A DNA stretch of 64,000 bases. Origin: Rhizobium sp. RU36D. GTDB lineage: Bacteria > Pseudomonadota > Alphaproteobacteria > Rhizobiales > Rhizobiaceae. Positions within the stretch are counted from its first letter, which is position 1, and each line of letters starts with the position of its first letter. Made by a program: the position numbers and the translations under genes. The stretch is taken from the NCBI RefSeq assembly GCF_900176345.1, contig NZ_FWXU01000001.1, positions 62,001 to 126,000 on the forward strand, given 5' to 3'. Below, one piece after another: positions 34,148-42,891 of this stretch. Below the pieces are notes generated by a model that saw only the letters and a program-made list of their open reading frames with translations, was not told the DNA's origin and did no database searches.

Positions 34148-36463
34148 TCAGTTCGCCGGAGCGGCTGGCGTCAGCGCCGACCATTCGCGAACCACCTGCT
34201 GGAACAGCGCGGTTCCATTGGAACCCTTGTCGAGCGTCAACAGGGCGCGGCGGCCATTGCGGTAGGTGATCGGAATATCGATCCAGCTGCGGTTGCTGAT
34301 GAGATCCATGTTACGAGCGACCACATCCTGGAAATCATTGAGAGCAATCAGGAACGTATCGTCTGTGACCTTTGCGGCAACGCCGACCAGCGGATCGCCA
34401 CGGTCCTGCTCGGTCCGCTTAAGCGACACGCGCTGCACCGCATCGATGGCGCCGCCCTCGAAATCGGCAGGCATGGAGAAGACGATCTCCACGAGATGGC
34501 TGGCCGGCAGCGAGCTGTCATTGTTGCGGCGGAAGGTGATGAGCGCGTTGAGCCCGCGTTCCGGGATCGACAGCTTGCCCTGGATTGCCGGATCAGGACG
34601 GCCATCCGCACCGCTTTCCCGCATGGCGGTCCATTCGATGCCACCTACGATCGCCGTTGGCGACACCTGGCCGAGCCGTTCCTCATAGAGGAATGCCTTC
34701 TCCTGCGATCCCACGGTCAAGGGCGCATTGGCGCCAGCCGGCGGTGCGGTATCAGTTGCAGCCGGCGGGGTTGTTGCCGACGGAGACGGCGTCGCGGCCG
34801 GATCACCACTCGATGCCACGGTCTGCTGTGCCACCGAACGGCCCTCGCCCGTGGCACCGTTTGCACCGGCGGCACCTTCGTCAATCTCGGTCCCGTCGGC
34901 CCTCAGCCTTTGGGTAAACTTCTGGACGGTTGCTACCCCCTCCTCCGGTGCACCGGTCACCGGCGCTGCAGCGGTGTCCGTCGCAGGCGTCGTCGGTTCA
35001 GACGAAGCAGGTGTGCTCTGCGGGGTCTCCGCAGCATTGTCGGTAGTCGCCGCATCCGGAGAGGACTGGGTCAGGCTGGCGAAGAAATCGTTGATCTCAG
35101 CCCGGTTCGCCCAGACGGCATAGCCGCCGCCGCCGAGCAGAATGACCACGGCCAAACCGAGGATCAGCGGAACGAAATTGCGGCGTGGCTTCGATTCCTT
35201 CCGGTACGCGGTCTGTGGGGCCGACGCCAGGAAATCGTCAATGTCCGCACCGTCGCCCTTTGCGCCAGCCGCAGGCATGGCTACCGGCGCAGCTGGTCCG
35301 CTGAGACTGCTGTCGAGCAGGTCATCAAAGCTTTCGTTTTTCGGCACGACGATTGGTGCCGGAGCCTGTTTCACCGCTGGCTTGGCAGCAGGCTGGGCCG
35401 CCGCCGCCGGTGCGGTCGCGCTCAGCGATGGCAGGCTTGCGAGTTCGTCATGCCAGTCCAACAGATCGATACCCGCCGCCGGCATGGCCGGAGGGGGAGT
35501 GGTCGTCTTTGCCGTATCGATCGACTTGACGGAATTCAGGAAGGCATCGAAATCGCTTTCCACCGAGGACGTTTCGCGCGGTGGAACGGCCGCGGGCGGC
35601 TCAGCCGGCCAGTCAAGCTCGGTGCCGAGATCGTGAGAGCCCTGAGCAGGTGTTCCCGAGGCCGGAAAGCTGGCCCAGGCATCGTAAGCAACTTCGGTTT
35701 CCGTTCGGCTCGGTTCGCGAGTCTCGATAGCAGGCGGTTCGTCCGGGAAAAGCGGCATCACGCGCGCTTCAGCGACAGGCGCGGGCACAGGCGCCGGCTC
35801 GTCAAAGAACGACACGGGCGCCGGCTTTTCCTCAACGGGCGCTACGACGGGTTCCTCGTAACGAAGGTCCGGCGCAGGAGCCGGGGCTACAACGGGCTCG
35901 ACCGGTGCAGCCGCTGCGGGCGTAACTGCAACCGGCTCGTCCTTGCGCACGCCATAGGGCTCGGACATCCAGTCGTCAGCTGTGGCGAAGGCAGGCGATG
36001 GTCGCTCTGCCGGCGCTGGGAAATTCCGGTCGGCATAGGCCGGCTGTGGATCGATATCGGCCGACGGAAGGTTCTCCACCGGCGCGCTATAGTCGTCGGG
36101 AGCCGGCTCGTGGCGTCCATAATCGTAATCAGACGCGGCCGGTTCCGGTTCCGGCTCCTGATATGCAGGCTCCGACGCGGCGGCAACGGGCTCAGGCTCT
36201 TGGTGAACAGGTTCCGGCTCATAGGCGACCGGCTCTGCGACCTCGGGCAAGGCGACGGCATGCTCTGCTTCCACCTCGGTGATGGCAGCGGTGAGCTTGT
36301 CCATCTGACGGCGAATCATGTCCTCCGGGGGCCTCGGGGACATGTTCTCCAACTGCCGCAAGACTGCGCCCCGGGCCTTTTCATAGACCTTCGCGCGCAT
36401 CTCGGGTGTATTGTTCGACAAGCCGTCGACGGCCCGCCGAATAACCGCAACAAAGTCAGCCAT
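34148..36463 (-). CDS. Large proline/alanine-rich single-pass membrane protein
   Basis: This 771-aa protein has a short conserved N-terminus (residues 1-60, helical, FVAVIRRAVDGLSNNTPEM) and a long disordered stretch (about 70-420) rich in Pro, Glu, Ala and Val with repeated EPEP-like motifs. One membrane helix (FVPLILGLAVVILLGGGGY..., 430-452) precedes a second disordered linker and a folded C-terminal domain of about 190 residues (GGIEWTAMRESGADGRPDPA onward). Homologues are found next to rpoH/purA in rhizobia and are sometimes misannotated as CheA. The topology suggests a cytoplasmic N-part and an exported C-domain. Function unknown. Confidence 0.8.
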   Translation of the reverse strand: MADFVAVIRRAVDGLSNNTPEMRAKVYEKARGAVLRQLENMSPRPPEDMIRRQMDKLTAAITEVEAEHAVALPEVAEPVAYEPEPVHQEPEPVAAASEPAYQEPEPEPAASDYDYGRHEPAPDDYSAPVENLPSADIDPQPAYADRNFPAPAERPSPAFATADDWMSEPYGVRKDEPVAVTPAAAAPVEPVVAPAPAPDLRYEEPVVAPVEEKPAPVSFFDEPAPVPAPVAEARVMPLFPDEPPAIETREPSRTETEVAYDAWASFPASGTPAQGSHDLGTELDWPAEPPAAVPPRETSSVESDFDAFLNSVKSIDTAKTTTPPPAMPAAGIDLLDWHDELASLPSLSATAPAAAAQPAAKPAVKQAPAPIVVPKNESFDDLLDSSLSGPAAPVAMPAAGAKGDGADIDDFLASAPQTAYRKESKPRRNFVPLILGLAVVILLGGGGYAVWANRAEINDFFASLTQSSPDAATTDNAAETPQSTPASSEPTTPATDTAAAPVTGAPEEGVATVQKFTQRLRADGTEIDEGAAGANGATGEGRSVAQQTVASSGDPAATPSPSATTPPAATDTAPPAGANAPLTVGSQEKAFLYEERLGQVSPTAIVGGIEWTAMRESGADGRPDPAIQGKLSIPERGLNALITFRRNNDSSLPASHLVEIVFSMPADFEGGAIDAVQRVSLKRTEQDRGDPLVGVAAKVTDDTFLIALNDFQDVVARNMDLISNRSWIDIPITYRNGRRALLTLDKGSNGTALFQQVVREWSALTPAAPAN

Positions 36464-36524
36464 CAGTACTTTCTCTAGGTCGCCGGCCTCCCGCCGACTG
36501 ACAAAACGTTAACAAATTCCAACT

Positions 36525-37823
36525 TTAGTCTTCAAACGGGTCAGTCACAAGTATGGTATCGTCGCGTTCGGGACTTGTGGACAGCAGCGCCACCGGCGCG
36601 CCGATCAGTTCTTCGACCTGACGGACATATTTGATCGCCTGCGCCGGCAAGTCAGCCCATTTGCGCGCACCGACGGTCGATTCCTTCCAGCCTTCAAGCG
36701 TGATGTAGATCGGCTCCACCCGTGCCTGCGCCGCCTGCGATGCCGGCAGATGCTCGATTTCCTTGCCGTCAAGCATGTAACCGACGCAAATCTTCAACTC
36801 GTCAAGGCCATCCAGGACATCGAGTTTCGTCAGCGCAATGCCGGTGATGCCGTTCGTGGCGACGGACTGGCGCACGAGTGCGGCATCAAACCAGCCGCAG
36901 CGGCGCTTACGGCCGGTTACCGTGCCGAATTCATGGCCGCGTTCGCCTAGGAACTGGCCGATTTCGTCCTTCAGCTCCGTCGGGAACGGTCCCTCACCGA
37001 CGCGGGTGGTGTAGGCCTTGGTGATTCCAAGGATATAGCCGAGCGAACCGGGGCCCATGCCGGAGCCCGCAGACGCCTGGCCAGCGACCGTGTTGGACGA
37101 GGTCACGAAGGGATAGGTGCCGTGATCGATATCGAGCAGCGAGCCCTGCGCCCCTTCGAACAGGATGCGCGAGCCCTTGCGGCGCTCCTTGTCCAGCAGC
37201 TCCCACACGGTTTCGCGGAACGGCAACACCTTGTCGGCGACCGATGTCAACTCGTCCATGATCGTCTTGTGCTCGACTTCGGGAGCGCCAAATCCGCGAC
37301 GAAGGGCGTTGTGATGGGTCAGGATGCGCTCGACCTTACCTTCCAGCGCTTCGAGATCGGCCAGATCCATGAAGCGAATCGCGCGCCGGCCGACCTTGTC
37401 CTCATAGGCCGGACCGATGCCGCGGCGGGTGGTGCCGATCTTGGTGCCACTGTTGGAGGCGGCATCTTCGCGCATTCCGTCCAGTTCGCGATGCAGGGAG
37501 AGAATCAGGGTCGCGTTGTCGGCGATGCGGAGGTTTTCCGGCGTGACCGTCACGCCCTGCGCCTTCAGCCGTTCGATTTCCGCCAGCAGCGCATGCGGGT
37601 CGACCACGACGCCATTACCGATGACCGCCATCTTGCCCGGACGCACGACGCCGGAGGGCAAAAGCGACAGTTTGTAGGAGATTCCGTCGATAACGAGGGT
37701 ATGGCCGGCATTGTGGCCGCCCTGGTAGCGCACGACGATATCGGCCCTCTCGGACAGCCAGTCGACGATCTTGCCTTTGCCCTCGTCACCCCACTGGGAA
37801 CCCACCACCACCACGTTGGTCAT
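36525..37823 (-). CDS. purA: Adenylosuccinate synthetase
   Basis: This 432-aa GTP-dependent ligase joins IMP and aspartate in AMP synthesis. The N-terminal phosphate-binding motif [16 protein letters not shown] lies at residues 8-23, followed by [11 protein letters not shown]; later [20 protein letters not shown] and [13 protein letters not shown] are hallmark stretches. The ATG at 37821-37823 gives the normal N-terminus [18 protein letters not shown]; the upstream in-frame extension is dropped. It lies 61 bp before the 771-aa protein gene. Confidence 0.96.
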   Translation of the reverse strand: MTNVVVVGSQWGDEGKGKIVDWLSERADIVVRYQGGHNAGHTLVIDGISYKLSLLPSGVVRPGKMAVIGNGVVVDPHALLAEIERLKAQGVTVTPENLRIADNATLILSLHRELDGMREDAASNSGTKIGTTRRGIGPAYEDKVGRRAIRFMDLADLEALEGKVERILTHHNALRRGFGAPEVEHKTIMDELTSVADKVLPFRETVWELLDKERRKGSRILFEGAQGSLLDIDHGTYPFVTSSNTVAGQASAGSGMGPGSLGYILGITKAYTTRVGEGPFPTELKDEIGQFLGERGHEFGTVTGRKRRCGWFDAALVRQSVATNGITGIALTKLDVLDGLDELKICVGYMLDGKEIEHLPASQAAQARVEPIYITLEGWKESTVGARKWADLPAQAIKYVRQVEELIGAPVALLSTSPERDDTILVTDPFED

Positions 37824-38018
37824 TTCAAAATCCTGTCTAACGCGCGTACCCGCGACCCATGCAAACCCGCGCATCTATACTGTTTTGTTTTGCGGAAAGC
37901 GACTCGTTAAGTCCGGTGACCCGGCTTTTTGCGTGACAAACGCAAAGGCCCGGCCTATCTCCTGCTACCTCCCTGCCAAATAGAGGCATTGGACCGCTTG
38001 CAGACTGGGTGAACGTCG

Positions 38019-38906
38019 TTGCCTGTAAAAGCCTATTCCTATCTTGTCATCACCACCTTGCTGTGGGGCGGAAACGCCGTCGTGGGCAAGATGGCGGTCG
38101 GTCATATCAGCCCGCTGACGCTTAACTTCGCCCGTTGGTTTGTCGCTGTCATCGTCATAACCGCCATTTCCGTACCGCAGATCCGCAAGGATTGGCCGGC
38201 CCTGAAACGCAGCTGGCCGCTACTCCTGGCGCTGGGCGCAATCGGCTATACTGGCTTCAACGCCTTTCTCTATTCGGCCCTCCAATACACCAGCGCGGTC
38301 AATGGCGCGATCGAGCAGGGCGGCATTCCCGTTCTGATTTTCATCATCAATTTCGTCTTTTTCCGGATCAAGGTGACGCCGGTTCAGATTGCCGGCTTCA
38401 TGATCAGCTTTCTCGGCGTGGCGCTCACGGCATCCCATGGCGATCTTGCATCGCTGCTCACGCTGACGTTGAACTATGGCGACGCGCTGATGATGCTCGC
38501 CGTGCTCGCCTATTCCATCTATACCGTCGGGCTGCGCTGGCGGCCGCAGATCCACTGGAAAAGCATGATGGCCGCCTCGGCGCTCGGTGGTGCGATCGCC
38601 GGACTGCCGATGGTGTTCTGGGAGATATCGACCAGCAGCTTCATATTCCCTGACAATGTTGGCTGGGCCGCCATTGCCTTTACCGGACTGCTGCCGTCCC
38701 TCGTCTCGCAGATCCTGTATATCAAGGGCGTCGAGACGATCGGTGCAAATCGCGCCGGTCTGTTCGTCAACCTCGTACCGGTCTTCGGCACCCTGCTTTC
38801 GCTGTTGGTGCTACGCGAAAGCCTGCAGATGTTCCACGTCATCGCGCTGGTGCTGGTGCTCGGCGGGATCGCCATCGCCGAGCGCGGAAAGCCGCAAACC
38901 GCCTAA
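38019..38906 (+). CDS. EamA-family (DMT) membrane transporter
   Basis: This 295-aa integral membrane protein of the drug/metabolite transporter superfamily has about ten hydrophobic segments in two EamA repeats (LVITTLLWGGNAVVGKMAVG at the start, SFLGVALTASHG in the middle, LLVLRESLQMFHVIALVLVL near the end). Such proteins export amino acids or metabolites; the substrate cannot be inferred. The first frame codon used is TTG 38019 with a weak ribosome site, so the start is tentative. It is divergent from purA (195 bp apart) and convergent with the next gene. Confidence 0.8.
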   Translation: MPVKAYSYLVITTLLWGGNAVVGKMAVGHISPLTLNFARWFVAVIVITAISVPQIRKDWPALKRSWPLLLALGAIGYTGFNAFLYSALQYTSAVNGAIEQGGIPVLIFIINFVFFRIKVTPVQIAGFMISFLGVALTASHGDLASLLTLTLNYGDALMMLAVLAYSIYTVGLRWRPQIHWKSMMAASALGGAIAGLPMVFWEISTSSFIFPDNVGWAAIAFTGLLPSLVSQILYIKGVETIGANRAGLFVNLVPVFGTLLSLLVLRESLQMFHVIALVLVLGGIAIAERGKPQTA

Positions 38907-38915
38907 GCAAACGAA

Positions 38916-38943
38916 GAAACGGGCGCGATGCCGTGCCCGTTTC
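38916..38943. terminator. Convergent hairpin between EamA and transglutaminase-like genes
   Basis: Perfect 9-bp stem GAAACGGGC/GCCCGTTTC with a 10-base loop in the 45-bp convergent gap, 9 bases before the stop of the minus-strand gene. Likely shared transcription stop. Confidence 0.65.
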
Positions 38944-38951
38944 GTCGCCAG

Positions 38952-39539
38952 TTACATCGCATACCATGCCCGGGCACGATCGCCCTTCTGCGCTTCCAGC
39001 AAGTGCAGGTTGGAAGCCTTCCACGCCCGGATAGAGCCGGTGCGGCTGTCGAGCATCAGGTCGCCCTTGCTGGTCTTGACCACCAGCACGGCCCGGCCTT
39101 CACCAAAGCGGGTGCGAACAACGGCCACCTGCAGAGCACGCGGCGACCAGCCCATGGAGATCAGCTTTTCCCGCTTGGCAAGCGCGACATCCTCGCCATC
39201 ACGCATCGTAACGCCGACCTTCCACACATCACCTGCGGCGGCCATGGTGCCTGCCGCCTCGTTGACCGAGCGGTTGACGCGGTTCAACTGGCTTTCGCGG
39301 TGCGAGGTCAGCACGACGGCGCGCGCGTCTTCGCGGCCATTGCAGAAAGAAGGCTTGCCGGCGCAGAAGCCGACATCGGCCGAAGGACCGGCAAACGGCT
39401 TCTTGGCGACGATATAGCTGACGGTCGGATTGCTGACCAGGTTGCGGGCCAGTCCGCCCGGACCTGCGGCAGCCGCAGGCGTAACCCATACAAGTACAGT
39501 GGCTGCAAAGACGGCAGCCGTCATGACGTTCTTCAACAT
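38952..39539 (-). CDS. Transglutaminase-like cysteine-protease-family protein lacking catalytic Cys and His
   Basis: This 195-aa exported protein has a signal peptide at residues 1-24 (MLKNVMTAAVFAATVLVWVT...AAA). The body matches the bacterial transglutaminase-like cysteine proteinase family (BTLCP, PF06035): FCNGREDARAVVLT, NRVNRSVNEA, LAKREKLISMGWSPRALQVA and KTSKGDLMLDSRTGSI. In active members the Cys sits in a G/D-C-E-D motif and the His in EGHAVL; here these read RDGEDVALAK and EGRAVL, so Cys is replaced by Gly and His by Arg, while the Asp of the LD motif remains. It is therefore probably a pseudoenzyme, perhaps a binding protein. It is divergent from the creatininase gene. Confidence 0.8.
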   Translation of the reverse strand: MLKNVMTAAVFAATVLVWVTPAAAAGPGGLARNLVSNPTVSYIVAKKPFAGPSADVGFCAGKPSFCNGREDARAVVLTSHRESQLNRVNRSVNEAAGTMAAAGDVWKVGVTMRDGEDVALAKREKLISMGWSPRALQVAVVRTRFGEGRAVLVVKTSKGDLMLDSRTGSIRAWKASNLHLLEAQKGDRARAWYAM

Positions 39540-39813
39540 GTCCTAGTCCCCGTTCTACGGCGGTGCGCATGCTGTTTTTTCTTGTGCATGCCAGCCGGTT
39601 CTCGCGGACGTCATTCCGCTACAGGGCTTCTTCATGACCGATCGCCATCAGCGCTCTGGTTGCCCTTGAAGGCGAAATTACACGGGAGTGTTTTCGAGCC
39701 GCTTAAGTCGATAGCGACAATTTTATCGAAACGCTCTTTTCTGGAACAGCGGGAGAAATCCTTGCCCCAGACTGGAACAGGCTGGCCTGGGCGAGATCCT
39801 CGCATCGCCCCCT

Positions 39814-39855
39814 AAAAGGCAGCATGCCGCACGCAAATTGATGCTTTTCCAAGAC
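39814..39855 (+). promoter_or_regulatory. Candidate operator upstream of the creatininase gene
   Basis: The segment contains GCAGCAT-N12-TTGATGC followed by TTTTC and CAAGAC, and aligns to 41742-41782 in front of the ABC operon: the 12 bases TTGATGCTTTTC and the spacer hexamer CGCACG are identical, about 24 of 31 core bases match. It lies 42 bases before the creatininase ATG. The upstream part of this 358-bp gap (39540-39813) holds nothing I recognise. Confidence 0.6.
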
Positions 39856-39897
39856 CGGATAATTTCCTAATCCCTGATGGACAACGAGGGAACAGGT

Positions 39898-40695
39898 ATG
39901 GGCAAGCCGTTTTATTGGAACGAACTCAACGCGTCTGATTTTGCCGGCCTTGACCCGGAACGCGTGATTGCGATCCTGCCAATCGCCTCCACCGAGCAGC
40001 ACGGCCCGCACCTTCCGATCGCCACCGACGTGGCCATCGCCAACGGCATGCTGGCGGAATTGCGGCTGCAGCGGCCCGACGATCTCGATTTCCTGGTGCT
40101 GCCAACCCAGGAAATCGGTAAGGCAAACGAGCATATCTACGGGCCCGGAACCCTCTCCTTCGGACCCGAGATCCTGATCCCCGCCTGGACCGCGATCGGC
40201 AGCAAGGTGGCCGAGGCCGGCATCCGCAAGATGGTCATCGTCAACTCCCACGGCGGCAACGTTGACATCATGAGCATCGTCGCCCGCGAATTGCGGGTGC
40301 GCCATGCCATGGCCGTGGTGTCCACGCAGTGGGGACGGTTCGGCCATCCCGAGGGCATGATTTCAGACCACGAAATGAAGTTCGGCATTCATGGCGGCGA
40401 TGTCGAAACCTCGCTGATGCTGTACTTCCGGCCCGACCTCGTGCGGATGGACAAGGCGCAGAATTTCGTGTCGAAGGCCGAGGAGATGAAGGCGAATTCC
40501 CGCTTCCTCCAGCCACTCCCTCCTCATTCGCTGGCCTGGATTGCCCACGATCTCAACCCGGCAGGCGTGGTCGGCGATGCCTCGAACGGCACCGCGGAAA
40601 AAGGTGCGGCCATCTGCCGTCACCAGGTTGCCGGCTTCATCGAGATGCTGCGCGATCTCGTCGCCTATCCCCTCTCCAACCTCTACAAGCCCTGA
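39898..40695 (+). CDS. Creatininase-family amidohydrolase
   Basis: This 265-aa metal-dependent hydrolase starts at the ATG at 39898 after GAGGGAACAG. Its residues match the metal and catalytic sites of the family: Glu33 and His35 in STEQHGPHLPIATD, Asp44, His118 in VNSHGGN, His165 and Glu170 in HGGDVETSLMLY. The family opens creatinine to creatine or cleaves other N-acyl/cyclic amides and formamides (for example FAPy deformylase), so the name does not fix the substrate. It shares a promoter motif with the ABC operon 2 kb downstream and overlaps the convergent LysR gene by 13 bases. Probably part of one catabolic pathway. Confidence 0.85.
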   Translation: MGKPFYWNELNASDFAGLDPERVIAILPIASTEQHGPHLPIATDVAIANGMLAELRLQRPDDLDFLVLPTQEIGKANEHIYGPGTLSFGPEILIPAWTAIGSKVAEAGIRKMVIVNSHGGNVDIMSIVARELRVRHAMAVVSTQWGRFGHPEGMISDHEMKFGIHGGDVETSLMLYFRPDLVRMDKAQNFVSKAEEMKANSRFLQPLPPHSLAWIAHDLNPAGVVGDASNGTAEKGAAICRHQVAGFIEMLRDLVAYPLSNLYKP

Positions 40696-41675
40696 TCAGC
40701 AAGGTCCTGGGCGTCGGCCGGCGCATTCATGGGCAGGGCGGAGGCCGGCAGGTGACCCTTGGCCTGAAGCTCGTGGACCAGCGTCACCAGCTCCTGCATC
40801 AGGTATTCCGCAAACAGGCTGGTTGCGGCATCCAGCGTGGCGCGCGCCCGGGCAAAGAGCTTCATCGGCTGATGGCGCATATGGCCGTCGGCGATCGGCC
40901 GGAACACCAGTTCGCCGGCGCGGCATTCGGCACTGACGTCGAGCGGATTGAGCAGGCTGAGACCGATGCCGCGCTTCACCAACTGCTTGAGCATCAGTGA
41001 GGAATTGGTCTCCAGCACCGGTTCCACCGGGATCGGCAGGGGCGCGAGTGCCAGATTGATGACATTGCGCAGGCTGGTTCCCGGCTGTGCCAGAACAAGC
41101 GGCTCCTGGACCACACTCACCAGATCGATCGGTCCGCTCTCCTGCGCCAGGGCGTGCCAGGGTGGCAGGACGACGCCGATCGGAATGTCGAAATTCGCAA
41201 GCGTCCGAATGCCCGGCGTAGCGGGAATGTTGAAGCCAAGGCCGAGATCGACCTCCCCGGTCAGCACCGGATTGATCGTGGACGTATTGCCATCGTCGCG
41301 AAGCAGAATGCGCACTCGCGGATTTTTGGAGATGAACCCGGCCATTATGGCCGGCAGCGGCCCGGCGGCCAGGCCCGTGGTGGCGACGATCGAGACCTTG
41401 CCCGCCTGCGGCATCTTCAGGCCCCGGATCCGCGATTCCAGCCGCCCGTAATTCTTCAGCACCTCGCGGATATGCTCGACGCATAATTCGCCCGCAGCCG
41501 TCAGCCTGAGGCCGCGCGGCAAGCGCTCAAAGATCGGCGCCCCGAACTCCTCCTCAAGCGCGAGGATCTGGCGATTGACGGCCGACGAAGCGACGTTGAG
41601 GCGTGCAGCCGCCTTGCGGATCGAGCCGCAGCGGGCAATCTCGTCGATGTATTGCAGCTTTCTGGAGTGAAGCAT
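40683..41675 (-). CDS. LysR-family transcriptional regulator
   Basis: This 330-aa protein starts at the ATG at 41673-41675. The winged helix-turn-helix covers residues 1-60 (KLQYIDEIARCGSIRKAAAR, VNRQILALEEEFGAPIFERLP) and a substrate-binding co-inducer domain follows from about 85 to 310. It is divergent from the transporter operon and convergent with the creatininase gene, the usual position of a LysR controlling its neighbours. Both flanking promoters carry the same operator-like motif, so it probably controls both in response to the pathway substrate or an intermediate. Confidence 0.92.
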   Translation of the reverse strand: MLHSRKLQYIDEIARCGSIRKAAARLNVASSAVNRQILALEEEFGAPIFERLPRGLRLTAAGELCVEHIREVLKNYGRLESRIRGLKMPQAGKVSIVATTGLAAGPLPAIMAGFISKNPRVRILLRDDGNTSTINPVLTGEVDLGLGFNIPATPGIRTLANFDIPIGVVLPPWHALAQESGPIDLVSVVQEPLVLAQPGTSLRNVINLALAPLPIPVEPVLETNSSLMLKQLVKRGIGLSLLNPLDVSAECRAGELVFRPIADGHMRHQPMKLFARARATLDAATSLFAEYLMQELVTLVHELQAKGHLPASALPMNAPADAQDLADQGL

Positions 41676-41741
41676 CGAAATACTGTTGCCTATTATTTGC
41701 GCAATGCGCACAATGCACACACATTCTCATGACCGATGCCA

Positions 41742-41782
41742 AGAAGGCATCAATGCGCACGAATTTTGATGCTTTTCAAGAC
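41742..41782 (+). promoter_or_regulatory. Candidate LysR operator upstream of the ABC-transporter operon
   Basis: GCATCAA (41747-41753) and TTGATGC (41766-41772) form a perfect 7-bp inverted repeat with a 12-base spacer, followed by TTTTCAAGAC. It aligns with 39814-39855 upstream of the creatininase gene. It lies 79 bases before the transporter ATG, in the 186-bp divergent gap with the LysR gene. A second palindromic element, TGCGCAATGCGCA, lies closer to the LysR start and may serve autoregulation. Confidence 0.65.
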
Positions 41783-41861
41783 GCATGGCAACCGCTCAAA
41801 TGCGATCAGACAAGAATGGCTCTCACGATGCCGACAGGTTTAACAGGGGAACAGACAAGCC

Positions 41862-42875
41862 ATGCAAGACGCTTTCACGATCCGCTCCATGATCGCCGCT
41901 CTCGGCATCACTGCCGCCTTTTCCGCAACGCCTGCCCTCGCACTCGATGAAGTCAGCTACGGCACCAACTGGCTGGCCCAGGCGGAGCATGGCGGTTTCT
42001 ACCAGGCCGTGGCCGATGGCACCTATGAGAAGTATGGCCTGAAGGTCACCATCATCCAGGGTGGCCCGCAAGCTGCAAACCGCGCCCTGTTGATCGCCGG
42101 CAAGGTCGACTTCTACATGGGTGGTCCGCTCGGTGAAATGGATGCCGTCAAGCAGGGCATCCCGCTGATCGACGTCGCCTCGATGTTCCAGAAGGATCCG
42201 CAGGTGATCCTGGCCCATCCCGGCCAGGGCATCGAGACCTTTGCCGATCTCGCCAAGCTCGAGTCGATCTATATGAGCAAGGACGGCTACGTCACCTATT
42301 TCGAGTGGATGAAGAAGAACTTCCCGGGCTTCACCGACGCGCAGTACAAGCCCTACACCTTCAACCCCGCCCCCTTCATTGCCGATCCGAAGTCCGCCCA
42401 GCAGGGCTACCTGACCTCGGAGCCGTACGAGATCAAGAAGCAGGCCGGCTTTGAGCCCAAGGTCTTCCTGCTGGCCGACAACGGCTACCAGCCCTATTCC
42501 ACGATGATCACTACGACCACCACCATGGTGGAAAGCAAACCTGACCTGGTGCAGCGCTTCGTCGATGCCTCGATCGAAGGCTGGTACAACTATCTATACG
42601 GCGACAACAAGGCGGCCAACGACCTCATCAAGAAGGACAATCCGGAGATGACCGATGGCCAGATCGAATATTCGATCGCTAAGATGAAGGAATACGGGAT
42701 CGTCGTTTCGGGCGATGCCGAAACCAAGGGCATCGGCTGCATCACCGACGAACGCTACAAGGAATTCCGCGATTCCATGGTTCAGATTGGCGTGGTCGAA
42801 GAAAGCCTCGACTACAAGAAGGCCTACACTACGCAGTTCGTCTGCAAGGGCGTCGGCATGGCGCTGAAGAAGTAA
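41862..42875 (+). CDS. ABC transporter substrate-binding protein, NMT1/THI5-like
   Basis: This 337-aa periplasmic protein has a signal peptide at about residues 1-28 (MIAALGITAAFSATPALA). The mature start EVSYGTNWLAQAEHGGFYQA is the signature of the NMT1/THI5-like family, which binds pyrimidines, riboflavin, nitrate-like or sulfonate-like ligands. It is the first gene of the operon; a palindromic repeat of about 170 bp lies between it and the ATPase gene. No thiamine-riboswitch-like sequence was seen upstream, so thiamine precursor uptake is not supported. With two amidohydrolase families nearby, an N-containing ring compound is a reasonable guess. Confidence 0.88.
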   Translation: MQDAFTIRSMIAALGITAAFSATPALALDEVSYGTNWLAQAEHGGFYQAVADGTYEKYGLKVTIIQGGPQAANRALLIAGKVDFYMGGPLGEMDAVKQGIPLIDVASMFQKDPQVILAHPGQGIETFADLAKLESIYMSKDGYVTYFEWMKKNFPGFTDAQYKPYTFNPAPFIADPKSAQQGYLTSEPYEIKKQAGFEPKVFLLADNGYQPYSTMITTTTTMVESKPDLVQRFVDASIEGWYNYLYGDNKAANDLIKKDNPEMTDGQIEYSIAKMKEYGIVVSGDAETKGIGCITDERYKEFRDSMVQIGVVEESLDYKKAYTTQFVCKGVGMALKK

Positions 42876-42891
42876 ACGGCGAGTATTGAAT

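Noticed and set aside
34136..36478. 780-aa plus-strand open frame opposite the 771-aa membrane protein gene
   Set aside because: It is antisense to a gene with a membrane helix and conserved ends; composition is Arg/His/Gly-rich as expected from the reverse strand of Pro/Ala-rich codons, with no domain visible.
41676..41861. Thiamine (TPP) riboswitch before the NMT1/THI5-type transporter
   Set aside because: The characteristic CTGAGA and ACC-type core segments were not found in the 186-bp gap.
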